In this document: positions 32,092 to 42,135 of the stretch, in pieces
How the letters are laid out: each line of letters begins with the position of its first letter
Numbering within the stretch: the stretch's first letter is position 1
Source: Apricaphanius iberus
Taxonomy: Eukaryota > Chordata > Actinopteri > Cyprinodontiformes > Aphaniidae
Assembly (NCBI GenBank): GCA_028564705.1
Contig: JAPXFQ010001936.1
Span: forward strand, 248,001 to 312,000
DNA: 64,000 bases
Reading direction: 5' to 3'
The notes under the pieces: generated by a model
What the model saw: only the letters and a program-made list of their open reading frames with translations
What the model was told of the DNA's origin: nothing
Databases searched by the model: none
Made by a program: the position numbers and the translations under genes

Positions 32092-34461
32092 ATGCCAAAA
32101 GATCTAGAAATAAAGCAGGAGCCAGAAAGACAGATGAATGAGCCAACTGAGGAAACAGAACCGATCAAAGAAGAACATATTGAATTGTGGATCTCTGAAA
32201 ATGAAGGACATCATGTAGTGAAGCAGGAAACCAACACTTCTCTGCTTACTCCTGTTCATCAGGAAATACATGATGAAATAAAAGGAACGTGGGTTATAGA
32301 GGTAAAGGAGGAGCAAGAACCTGTACAAACTAAAGATGAACCAGAAGATCCAGAACCTCTGAAGATTAAAAAGGAACCAGAATCTGTGAAGATAAAAGAG
32401 ACAAGAATGTATCTCTGCTGTGATCAGGATGAAAAGCCACTTGAAGTAAAGCAAAAGACTGACAAAATTATAGTTACTCATCATCAGCAAAAAGACAGCA
32501 ATGGAACAGAACCATCCAAGAACCAGCACCTCTCTGCTAATTGCCCTGAAACTGAGAACCAACATCAGCAGGGAGACGACCAGAACGACTCAGGATCAAG
32601 TAGAGATAAAGATCTGAAGAGACATACGGACCCTAGAAATCACAGGGACAATGTGGACAATTCAGAACTAAAAAGACATAAAAGAGGTTTGGCTTCTTGT
32701 AAAATATGTGGTAAACGTTTCAATACATGTGAGGACTTACCTGCAATTATGAGATCCAACACAGGTGAGAAACTCTCTCCCAGTGAAGTGTGTGGTAAAT
32801 GTAATGGACAAAGTCAAAATGTGACATTTCACAGTAGTAGTAGTCACAAAGGTAAGAAGTGTTTCATTTGTGACTTCTGTGGCAAATCGTTTACAAAAAA
32901 GTCTTACATGACATGTCACAGAAGAACTCACACAGGTGAGAAGCCTTATTCTTGTCACCTTTGTGGCAAATCTTTTAGAAAAAGGTTTGACATGACATGT
33001 CACAGAAGAACTCACACAGGTGAGAAGCCTTATTGTTGTGACCTGTGTGGCAAATCTTTTACAGTAAAGGCTCACTTGAAATGTCACGTTAGAACTCACA
33101 CAGGTGAAAAGCCTTATTCCTGTGACCTGTGTGGCAAATCTTTTACAGTAAAGTGTCAACTGACATGTCACATAAGAACTCACAAAGGTGAGAAGCCTTT
33201 TTATTGTGACTTGTGTGGCAAATCTTTTAAACTAAAGGCTCATTTGAAATGTCACATAAGAACTCACAAAGGTGATCAGGCTTTTTATTGTGACTTGTGT
33301 GGCAAATCTTTTAAACGAAAGGCTAACTTGGCATCTCATGTTAGAACTCACCAAGTTGAGAAGTCTTATCCCTGTGAATCATGTGATAAATCGTTTCGAG
33401 TTAGAAGTAGTTTGGTTGAACACATAAGAACACACACAGGTGAGAAGCCTTTTTCTTGTGATTTATGCGATAAATCCTTTAGAGTAAGAAGTAATTTGTT
33501 TGCTCACAGACAAACTCACACAAGTGAGAGGCCTTTTTCTTGTCACTTGTGTGGCAAATCTTTTAAGATAAAGGCTCACGTGACACGTCACGTTAGAACT
33601 CACACGGGTGAGAAGCCTTATTCTTGTGATTTATGTGAAAAATCTTTCCGGGTCCGAAGTAATTTGCTTGAACACAGACAAACCCACAAAGGTGAGAAGC
33701 CTTTTCATTGTGACTTGTGTGGCAAATCTTTTAAACGAAAGGCTCACTTGGCATCTCATGTTAGAACTCACCAGGTTGAGAAGTCTTATCCCTGTGAATC
33801 ATGTGATAAATCGTTTCGAGTTAGAAGTAGTTTGGTTGAACACATAAGAACACACACAGGTGAGAAGCCTTTTTCTTGTGATTTATGCGATAAATCCTTT
33901 AGAGTAAGAAGTAATTTGTTTGCTCACAGACAAACTCACACAAGTGAGAGGCCTTTTTCTTGTCACTTGTGTGGCAAATCTTTTAAGATAAAGGCTCACG
34001 TGACACGTCACGTTAGAACTCACACGGGTGAGAAGCCTTATTCTTGTGATTTATGTGAAAAATCTTTCAGGGTCAGAGATGATTTAGTTCATCACAAAAG
34101 AACTCACACAGGCGAGAAGCCCTTTTCTTGTAACTTGTGTGGCAAATCTTTTACAAAGAGGGCTCACATTAAGCAACACTTTAGAACTCACACAGATGAG
34201 AAGCCTTATTCTTGTGATTTGTGTGAAAAATCTTACCAAGTCAGAAGAAATTTGGTTGTCCACAGACAAACTCACACAGGCGAAAAACCTTATTCTTGTG
34301 ACTTGTGTTGCAAATCTTTTAAAACAAAGGCTCACATGGCACGTCACGTTAGAACTCACACAGGTGAGAAGCCGTATACCTGTGATTTATGTGATAAATC
34401 TTTCACAAGCGGAAGTAATTTGAGTCGCCACAGAAGAACTCACAAAGAAGCCACAAAGTGA
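32092..34461 (+). CDS. C2H2 zinc-finger protein with 19 fingers
   Basis: A 789-residue, probably nuclear DNA-binding protein encoded in one exon. The ATG at 32092 is preceded by an in-frame TAA inside the exon, which supports the start. Residues 1-200 are acidic with repeated ψKxE motifs (LEIKQEPE, PIKEE, EVKEEQEP, KIKKEPE) typical of SUMO acceptor sites. No KRAB, SCAN or BTB domain is visible. A degenerate finger (CKICGKRFNTCEDLP) is followed from about residue 255 by 19 regular fingers of the type CDLCGKSFxxxxxLxxHxRTH, mostly joined by TGEKP linkers; some linkers are altered (HQVEKSYP, HTSERPF). Fingers 6-10 and 11-15 are a tandem duplication of 420 bp. The architecture fits lineage-expanded fish zinc-finger genes; the target is unknown. 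Confidence 0.93.
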   Translation: MPKDLEIKQEPERQMNEPTEETEPIKEEHIELWISENEGHHVVKQETNTSLLTPVHQEIHDEIKGTWVIEVKEEQEPVQTKDEPEDPEPLKIKKEPESVKIKETRMYLCCDQDEKPLEVKQKTDKIIVTHHQQKDSNGTEPSKNQHLSANCPETENQHQQGDDQNDSGSSRDKDLKRHTDPRNHRDNVDNSELKRHKRGLASCKICGKRFNTCEDLPAIMRSNTGEKLSPSEVCGKCNGQSQNVTFHSSSSHKGKKCFICDFCGKSFTKKSYMTCHRRTHTGEKPYSCHLCGKSFRKRFDMTCHRRTHTGEKPYCCDLCGKSFTVKAHLKCHVRTHTGEKPYSCDLCGKSFTVKCQLTCHIRTHKGEKPFYCDLCGKSFKLKAHLKCHIRTHKGDQAFYCDLCGKSFKRKANLASHVRTHQVEKSYPCESCDKSFRVRSSLVEHIRTHTGEKPFSCDLCDKSFRVRSNLFAHRQTHTSERPFSCHLCGKSFKIKAHVTRHVRTHTGEKPYSCDLCEKSFRVRSNLLEHRQTHKGEKPFHCDLCGKSFKRKAHLASHVRTHQVEKSYPCESCDKSFRVRSSLVEHIRTHTGEKPFSCDLCDKSFRVRSNLFAHRQTHTSERPFSCHLCGKSFKIKAHVTRHVRTHTGEKPYSCDLCEKSFRVRDDLVHHKRTHTGEKPFSCNLCGKSFTKRAHIKQHFRTHTDEKPYSCDLCEKSYQVRRNLVVHRQTHTGEKPYSCDLCCKSFKTKAHMARHVRTHTGEKPYTCDLCDKSFTSGSNLSRHRRTHKEATK
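33283..34122 (+). repeat. 420-bp internal tandem duplication of five fingers
   Basis: 33283-33702 encodes fingers 6-10 and 33703-34122 fingers 11-15. From about 33311 to 33646 the two units are almost identical base for base, including synonymous positions. They diverge within finger 10 versus 15 (RVRSNLLEHRQ versus RVRDDLVHHKR). This indicates recent unequal crossing-over or gene conversion. Confidence 0.92.
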
Positions 34462-34469
34462 CCTGCAGG

Positions 34470-35256
34470 CTGCTGAGATTCCTTACATAGAAAACTTAAC
34501 TGAGTGGAATGTTTATACAGGTCCTTCTAAAAAAATTAGCATATTGTGATAAAGTTAATTATTTTCTGTAATGTACTGATAAACATTAGACTTTGATATA
34601 TTTTAGATTCATTACACACAACTGAAGTAGTTCAAGCCTTTTATTGTTTTAATATTGATTTTGGCATACAGACCATGAAATCTCAAAAAATTAGCACATT
34701 TTATCCGACCATTAAAAGAAAAGGGTTTTTAACCCCCTAGGTGCCAAGGTCGAGTTTTCTCGACAAGATGCTAAATAAACAATAAATAAAACGGCCGATT
34801 GTGTCAAATAGGGTGTCATATTTCATTCAAACTTCACTCCACTGGTCTGTAGACATGTCATACGTCATCACTAAGTCAGAAAAAAGTAATCCCCTCGGGA
34901 ATCTTTTGCAGGTGTTAATTAGTTGATTCACATGATTAGGTTAATAGCTCGTTTAGGGAACCTTGTCATGATATGCTAATTTTTTGAGATAGGAATTTTG
35001 GGTTTTCATCAGCTGTATGCCAAAATCATCAATATTAAAACAATAAAAGGCTTGAACTACTTCAGTTGTGTGTAATGAATCTAAAATATATGAAAGTCTA
35101 ATCTTTATCAGTACATTAGAGAAAATAATTACCTTTATCACAATATGCTATTTTTTTTAGAAGGACCTCTATAATTGTATTTAAATTACCTTTCATGTAA
35201 AGTGCCTTGAGATTACATCTGTTGTGAATTGGCTCTATATAAATAAACTTAATTAA
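34470..35256 (+). mobile_element. L2 LINE tail forming the 3' UTR of the zinc-finger gene
   Basis: The L2 3' module starts about 10 bp after the stop codon (GATTCCTTACATAGAAAACT, parallel to 53505-53530). It is interrupted by a MITE and resumes with AAAGTGCCTTGAGATTACAT and TATATAAATAAACTTAATT. It is in sense orientation with the gene, and the AATAAA at 35242-35247 is the first good polyadenylation signal in the normal position of a 3' UTR. Confidence 0.75.
34518..35169. mobile_element. Tc1-type MITE with ~190-bp inverted repeats
   Basis: Begins CAGGTCCTTCTAAAAAAATT and ends in the reverse complement. Both arms extend inward about 190 bp (ATTAGCATATTGTGATAAAG; TTCATTACACACAACTGAAG), with TA on each side (34516-34517, 35170-35171). 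The unmatched centre (about 34715-34975) includes a small hairpin around TCGAGTTTTCTCGA. No coding region. Confidence 0.88.
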
Positions 35257-35529
35257 AAGTACTTTTTTAATTTGTATATCTTAAGCGGTAAATGTTTTTA
35301 CGTTTCTAGAGCCATATTTTCAGCTACAAGACGACAAGCTACGCTACATTTAGTATTTAATTCCTTCACGAAAACATTTCGTATGTTGATAGTAGTAATC
35401 AGGTCCATTGAGCACCAACACCAAGACAAGGGAGGTGTCTTACCCAAGGACACAGCAACTGAGATGGACAGAGCTCAGGTTTGAACCAACAATCCCCAGG
35501 TTAAGGGACAAAGTCAGCCAAGGTCACCC

Positions 35530-35700
35530 CCAAAATAAGATGCGTATCATCTACATAGCAACGTTAGCTAATCCTGTTGGTTTAATCTGGGATAGCAGAA
35601 GCATATTATTATTAAATAGGAGGGGCCCTAGGATGAAGCCCTGGGGGACACATGTGATTTCTGTTTGTTCTGATAAAAAGTTTTCAGTTGAAACAAACAA
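35530..35700 (-). pseudogene. L2 reverse-transcriptase scrap
   Basis: The plus strand AAGATGCGTATCATCTACAT and CCTAGGATGAAGCCCTGGGG correspond on the minus strand to decayed RT motif C (YVDDTHL) and motif B (PQGFILGP). About 170 bp remain. Confidence 0.6.
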
Positions 35701-37619
35701 AAACTCCTTGCTCTATAGGCCTGTTTTACGCAGCAGGATTTTAAAATTGTTGAAAAAGCTTGAGACGGCAGACAGCGATTTTAGAAATCAATTATATTCC
35801 TGTTCTGATCATGCCATGTGTGACGTGTGGCCAGACTGCATAGGACACATACAGTAGTAGCAGTTTAAAAGTTCTCATGTTTCCATGATTGGTCCTTGAC
35901 TGGCCCTTGACTGGTACGTGCCTGATCCGTCAAAGGTCCCTGACAGGTCCGTGGTGGTAATGTAATCCCCCGCTATGATGTCTTCAGTGAGGCCTCGCCC
36001 CCAAGGAGCCTGAGTGAAAACCGAGTGCAATGCCTTTTTTGTCCACGGGGAGGAGCAGTGATTTTAATGTTAATGATTTATTGACGTATCAGACTCAGGG
36101 TAGCCTATATAAATGTCATTAAAAAATGTTCCCCTATCTGTTCCTCTATGGTTTGCTGGTTTGTATATAGCCTAAGTTTGAATGTAACTCAGAAACTCAG
36201 GGTTCAAATAGCCTACCACTGTAGTCTTATACCCAGATACAGTAGTTTTATAGCATAAGAGTGCTCTGTAATGTGAAACGTATGACAGTACTGTAGGCAA
36301 TTAGCCTACTTTTTGGGTTTCATAGGGTTAGGGAACCTGGCCAGGTTCGAGCTTAATTTCTATCATTGTCCACGGTCTCAGGACGGGCTTTAGTGGTCAG
36401 CTGATCATCTCAGCGCGATCATTTATACTGTAATAAAGTGCTGCAGTGGGCCACTAACATTATTCCGACAATACCTGTCAAGATGTTGCAGGCACACTGC
36501 GTGTGTCACGATGTGGAACACCCACTCCTCTCAGATCAAAACAGAAAACATGCTTCGACTGCTGCGTTGCGCTCTCACGGAAAATACTGAAGTGTAAATG
36601 CACTATTATCCCAAGTTTCAAGTTGCAGAAGTCTCCTGCATTTATATTGCAGCTCCCTGATGGCCACAACTCAGACAAAATCTCCTGAAATCTAGAGCAA
36701 GCGGTGAGAGCGCACACAGAGACTCACACAGGCGAGACAGACTTTTACGCAACAGAATCAAGTGGTTAAAGCTTCATATAGCTGCAGACAAAAAAAAAAG
36801 GTTATAAATCAACATGCCTTGAAATTATTCTTATTCATTTATAATTTTAAGTTTCAGGTAACAGGTCCTTTTGACCGGAGTTTCAAACATTTGTCCAGTA
36901 AATTGAAAACAGGTGCCAGTTTTTCTAACGCATGGATTCGTAGTCCTGCAGGAAAGTACTATATAGACATATGAGTCTTTGTAGCCGGGGTAATATTTAT
37001 AAATTATAGTTTTTTCCCAACCACTTAAAAACCTGATAGTTTTTTTGTTTGTTTTTTTAAACAGTTTATCCACCAGCGCAATTTTCATCCAGTCAGTCTC
37101 CAACTTTTAAGGCCAGATTACAGCTCTACGCTGAATCAACGTGTGATTCACAGATGTGATTTACCTGTGACTAATAATGGTCATCTACCATTAATAATAA
37201 ATGAAACTGTGAAGCTATAACTTTTTTTTCTTCCATTTTTATTTAAACTAGCAAATTTCACACAACACAGCAAACCAAAAAAAAAAAAAATCACATTTTA
37301 AACGTTTTTTTTAACGGCAATAGCCAAGGCGCTGTGCCTCTGGGTCAAGTTTGTGGAGTGCTTTTTAACAGAGAACAAGAGTACATACTGCACATAGGAT
37401 GTCAGGGACTCATTGCCACTATGAGTTAATACAAGTCAAATGTTTCTATAGAGTAAAGCAATAATTTTGTGGACGGACTGAACATAAACAAACACTAGTT
37501 GAGAGCGGAGCGCCTCCATGTTGCATCTCATAGAGCATTCTCTGCTTTCTTACTGGATGAAACGTTGACTGTTCATAGGATTGAAAGGATATATCAAAGT
37601 CTAAAAATAATTTTGCCTC

Positions 37620-37620
<1 letters not shown>
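35701..37620. other. Intergenic, no gene seen
   Basis: AT-rich DNA with short open frames only (under 95 codons, none with a recognisable domain). No bounded repeat was recognised. Confidence 0.4.

Positions 37621-37625
<5 letters not shown>

Positions 37626-37653
<28 letters not shown>
37626..37653. repeat. (TA)n microsatellite
   Basis: Uninterrupted alternating TA, about 14 units. Confidence 0.95.
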
Positions 37654-37826
37654 CTTTTTTAAGATTTTAGGAACTTGTAATGTAACTTTGGGCCTGAAGG
37701 GCAGAAATTTTCTGAAAACAGAACAACACTGGCTAACCTATTGTACTCGCTGATGATCATCCTGAATGCATCCCCCAACTTAACACACCATAGACTCCAG
37801 ATCATTCACACCTCCTAAAGAACATT

Positions 37827-38079
37827 ACCATCTCCAAGCATCCCCCCACCAAGCTTTCGTGACCATCCCTACAGTATGTAACCATGTCTATTCTGTTGTT
37901 ATTGTAAACATTTCACAACTAATCTGCTGCAATTATCCAACAAGGCACATTTAGCTTTGTCACCATTCAAACCAATGTGTCTAACCCGTTACAGTGGATA
38001 TCAACCTTTTTGTCAACCAGATGTGGCTAAAACAACAACGCACGTTTTTAATTTTTTTTTCTTTGTCCCCACCCTGCAT

Positions 38080-38115
<36 letters not shown>

Positions 38116-38540
38116 CTACCACCACAAATTCACCGAGTGCTTCACTGACCAGAATCTGACCCGCACAGATCAGAGTCGCATACAAACGCAGTGTTGATAC
38201 AATGCATTTTGGAGAAAACAATGAAGCAGAAAACAACTCTCTGTTTGAAATTATTTAATTTAATATGAATTTCACAACGCTTTATTTTAGAATGTTTAAG
38301 TAAACTAATGTTTAAGTTTACGTTCTACGATTTCAGATTGCTCGAGTAATGTACAATTAATATATAATATACACAACAACTTAATTAAGAATTTATTATA
38401 AAATATATAAATTGATAAATATGATAAATACGCTATTACGTTGTTTTTGCGTTGTGTATCTCATTACCATCTTCAAGCATCCCCCCACCAAGCTTTGCTC
38501 CCCATCGCTACAGCATGTGACCAGGTCTATTCTGGTGTTG
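37827..38540 (+). repeat. Pair of ~80-bp direct repeats, ~635 bp apart
   Basis: CATTACCATCTCCAAGCATC with CCCCACCAAGCTTT and GTCTATTCTG occurs at 37827-37905 and, slightly changed, at 38463-38540. A further pair, TATTACGTTGTTTTTGCGTT (38432) and TATTACGTTGTTTTGCGTTG (38599), flanks the second copy. This suggests a local duplication or the ends of an unrecognised element. Confidence 0.6.
38083..38113. repeat. (CA)n microsatellite
   Basis: About 15 CA units inside the spacer between the direct repeats. Confidence 0.95.
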
Positions 38541-39207
38541 CAAACATTCCGTGGTGAGCCGAATAGTCATGTGATTGCATAAATATTATAAATAGGCTAT
38601 TACGTTGTTTTGCGTTGTGGAACTCTGTCATTTTCATCCAACAACAATAAGATAAAAAAACACGAGTTTATCACAAAATTAAAGGAAAGTACATTAGGTT
38701 TTAAAAAAGTTATACTTTAGGTTCATAGAAATAAATGAAATTGTTTACAGATATAACGTTTAAGGCTACTTGTTATAATGTTTTACAGAACTCATTTGGT
38801 GAAGTTTGGCCCGTGTTAGGAGAACTTAAGTTTATGGAGCCTATGATAAACTTTGACAATAGAAGAAGCAGGTTAATTACAAAAAAGTGAGCAGTTTGTG
38901 TTGTTACATCCAAAAAGGTTTGCGCAACCAGCTCTGCTTTTTCTTCAGTGGACGTGCATACTGATAATAACATCATGTCGATGAGAATTCTGTGAGAGAA
39001 GCGCCATCTCCTGGTCATACTCTGTATTTCAATTAATGGGTGGAGTTGCAGTAAAACTTTGACACTCCCAGGAGAAAGACGGGAGGCCACTCCGGCCACT
39101 GGGATTTGGAGGGAACTCTGCCGTTAATGGGCTGGAAAGGGCACGCCATTCGTCCGGCGTTTACTCTGAATGGGAACTTTTAAACTGCTACTACTGTATA
39201 GGACCAC
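38541..39207. other. Intergenic, no gene seen
   Basis: AT-rich sequence with one 108-codon open frame on the minus strand (39099-38773) that has no recognisable domain. Confidence 0.35.
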
Positions 39208-39663
39208 TAGGGCTGCCACAAACCATTATTTTGACAATAGACAAATCACTTATTATTTTGACGTAGAGGACATCATATGACAGAATCTGGTAATTTTGAT
39301 CAATCTAAGAATACCCTTGGATACCTAGGAGAGAAGGTAAAAAGCTGACATGTTTGGGGGGGGGTGATGAGAAAAATCACTCTACTGTTGATGCTAACAT
39401 TAGCAGCTAACAAGCCAACTAACTTGCGCTACTGTCCACTTAATCGTCAGCCACCGGGGCTTCCTTTTAAGAAGTTAAATCAACACCGTTGTAATATGGT
39501 GGAAAGCAGCTTTTACTTTGTAAATTTTTTTCAGGTAAAGGGACAGCCACTGTTTTAAAGAGAAAAAATAAAGCTTTAAAAAAAGAAACAATAACGTTGA
39601 GTACTAAATTTGGACATTCATTGATTGGTCATTGTGACCAATCAATGAATCATGGCAGCCCTA
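39208..39663. mobile_element. hAT-type MITE (TAGGGCTGCCA ends)
   Basis: Left TAGGGCTGCCACAAACC, right TGGCAGCCCTA. The flanks (AGGACCAC and GACACCAC) are only partly alike, as expected for an old 8-bp duplication. No transposase. This terminus type is common in fish hAT-derived repeats. Confidence 0.6.
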
Positions 39664-39972
39664 GACACCACACACAAACCGATCTTACAAATGAAGGTGC
39701 ATCAATCCAACTTTTTCAGTCCCGAAACTGATGCTTTGGCTTTGTATATATGTCGATTCCTGATACTGATACTATTGTTGAATTAATAAACTGTATATCT
39801 TCCACCTCATACCTTTCTTGAATAGACTAAAGGCACTAGACATTACTAACTAAAAAGAACTAAGAAAAAATAACATGTAAAGTATAAAATGAACATAAAA
39901 CAAAATATTTTTACCTTATTGTTTTCATGAACAAGAAAATAAAAGATTAACACACAAGACAGAACTTGGGTG

Positions 39973-40224
39973 TCAGTGGAAGCTGCTTGAAGCTGCCAAT
40001 AAGATTTTGACAAGGTACCAGTCCTCATGCTGGATGCCCTCATTTGACAGATTACACAAATAGAACTTTACGAATGACAAAGGTATCCTGGAGCCCAATA
40101 TCTCCCCTATTGTTCTTTCTATATATTTCCCATATTTTAGCACAATCCCAAAACATATGATAATGATCTCATTTTTCTTTTCCACATTTTCCACAGACTT
40201 AAATAGCAGACCATTTAAAACCAA
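39973..40224 (-). pseudogene. L1-type LINE ORF2 C-terminal fragment
   Basis: A minus-strand frame with IIICFGIVLKYGKYIERTIG and HEDWYLVKILLAASSSF, the pattern found near the C-terminus of L1-clade ORF2 proteins. Comparable sequence (HALWFCPPVKKYWYQICEDL) is seen in the intact L1 at 45510-49235. No other domain remains. Confidence 0.5.
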
Positions 40225-40353
40225 CTCTGGGATTTGAAAACCTAATTAATGCAGATTTCAGCATTTTTGTCTGAACAAAACTATTTTAGCTGTAGTTTAA
40301 AACTATATGTAACCTAGAAATGTCTAACTCAGACTAAACTATTCTGCATTAAA
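40208..40353 (+). repeat. Duplicated piece of the zinc-finger gene intron
   Basis: Similar over ~145 bp to 21835-21978 (shared blocks CATTTAAAACCAACTC, AATGCAGATTTCAGCA, CTCAGACTAAACT). Same orientation. It could be a remnant of a duplicated zinc-finger gene unit or a shared old repeat. Confidence 0.6.
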
Positions 40354-42127
40354 GTTCTCCTCTCAACATCTTAAAAAACAGAGTTTTCTTTAATTAAAAT
40401 CAGTCACTCTGTGTTCTGAAAGCATGCTACATATAAACATTTTATACAAACTCAAATCCTGGAAATAAGTTGAATAAAGAAAAGTGACAAGAAAATGCCT
40501 GAGTTTGAAAAAGCCCAACAACTACACATCATAATGCTTACTTAGCATTCATGGCCTCGCCTACCTAGCTATGGACCCCCCACAGGGATGTTGTTTTTGG
40601 CAATGTGAAAGCCGAGCCTCTTGCAGCTGCTAGAGGCTACAGATTTTACAGTACAGGGTTTGCCTCGAGGTAAAACTTAAAAGAATAATCGTTACCGTGG
40701 AACACAAGCTCCCAAGCTGTAAGTAGTGTTATTTTTTTTTACCCAGTGTTTTACTTTTCAAGTATTGTTTATGAAAATGAAATGTACTACCTCAGCTAAC
40801 AGCTAATATCTGTAACCACATCCATGCAGAGATGTTTTTTTTATCTATCCTCAAACCTAACTGTCAGAAAGGGTTATATATGTATCTACACAATATTGGT
40901 TAATAAGGTTTTCACCACTCTTATTTTGGTGATTCAGTTGGTGATGTCATTTCCTCATAAGCACGTTTTCCTCAGGTGTTCAAACTGTTTGTTGGTAATG
41001 GTGGTCACTCTGTGTGCGTCCCTGATAAGCATGTGAGTACAGCTAAATGTAGCACTTTTATTCCTGCTTAAATAGCCTGTGTCTGTTTTCAGTATTGTCT
41101 ACCTGCTTTAATTTAGGATCATTCCATAGAATTAGTTTCATTTAATCTGATTGGGTTTAATTGATTTATTTATTTGCAGTTTATAGCTCTTCCCTAATCA
41201 GTGCTCCATGTTAAATGTAGCTCTAACTTGTGAGTTATTCTAATAGATATTCCTTTACAGTGCTAGTTTCCAGCAAGGTTTAATATACCAGATTTTGCTG
41301 AATGCTTTGGTTGTTTGGTATACCTGCTACCGCAGTATCTTCATTGAACCACTAGAGGTCTCTGGAGAGCATATAGCTCCAACAGACTTTGATGCTGAGA
41401 ATGAGTGTTTATCTGTGCAAACTTATATGTACACTGTTTAGATTAGTTTGCTTACTTAACTAGTCTTGAATAGTTGTATATTTACTGCACACTATTAATG
41501 TTCTCTTTTTTTGTTGTTTTCCAGACCACACACACACCTACACATAAACACATGCCAACTCATGCCTGCTGTTACCACCTTTGTCCAACCAATCAATAAA
41601 GCTTCTCTTCTTGTATAAAAGTCTCTCTGTGCTCATACTCTCTGACCGGAGTCCCTGTCCTAAGATACTGTCAGATCGGCAAATCACTTCCAGAGTTGTC
41701 ACTCTATCACAGTAACTGTTATGGAGAAATTTATATTAAGAAATGTATATTAAGACATTTATCTTAAGAATGATCTGTTCTGTGTATTCTTACATACTGA
41801 GAGAACTGTGTACTATTTCTTCATGATATAGTGATAGTCTTATTGTGTGTCACAATACATTAGGTTATGTCAAATGAACTGATATTAGGATTCCTACTCC
41901 TGTACTGTCATGGAAACGACCCTCGGAGCACTGAGCACCCTGACGTGAGCCTGTCCTATCAGACGAAGACGCCTGAGAGTGTACCAACTTCACCATGAAG
42001 AAATGTTTTTTTTTTTAACGTGTCCTGTCTAGCAGTATGCTACTCAGAATTGGTGTCTGAGTACCAAGTACAAGCCCAACAGTTTTACTTTCCCAAGCAG
42101 AGTATTACAGCTTCGCTGTAGTACGCC
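40354..42127. other. Intergenic; possible untranslated transcript end
   Basis: No protein-coding gene seen. A TTGTTGTTTTCCAG acceptor-like site (41511-41524) is followed by AATAAA at 41595. A GTGAGT donor-like site lies at 41034. These could be exons of a non-coding RNA or part of an old LTR, but nothing confirms either. Confidence 0.3.
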
Positions 42128-42135
42128 ACTTGATG

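Noticed and set aside
32860..34440. CRISPR-like periodic array
   Set aside because: The 84-bp period is the zinc-finger coding repeat (28 codons per finger); the host is a vertebrate.
34735..34780. Small TCGAGTTTTCTCGA hairpin as a histone-type or intrinsic terminator
   Set aside because: It lies in the centre of a Tc1-type MITE, not after a histone or bacterial gene; no histone downstream element.
41511..41620. Last exon of a host non-coding gene
   Set aside because: Acceptor-like site and AATAAA are present, but there is no partner exon that can be supported and an old LTR is equally possible.
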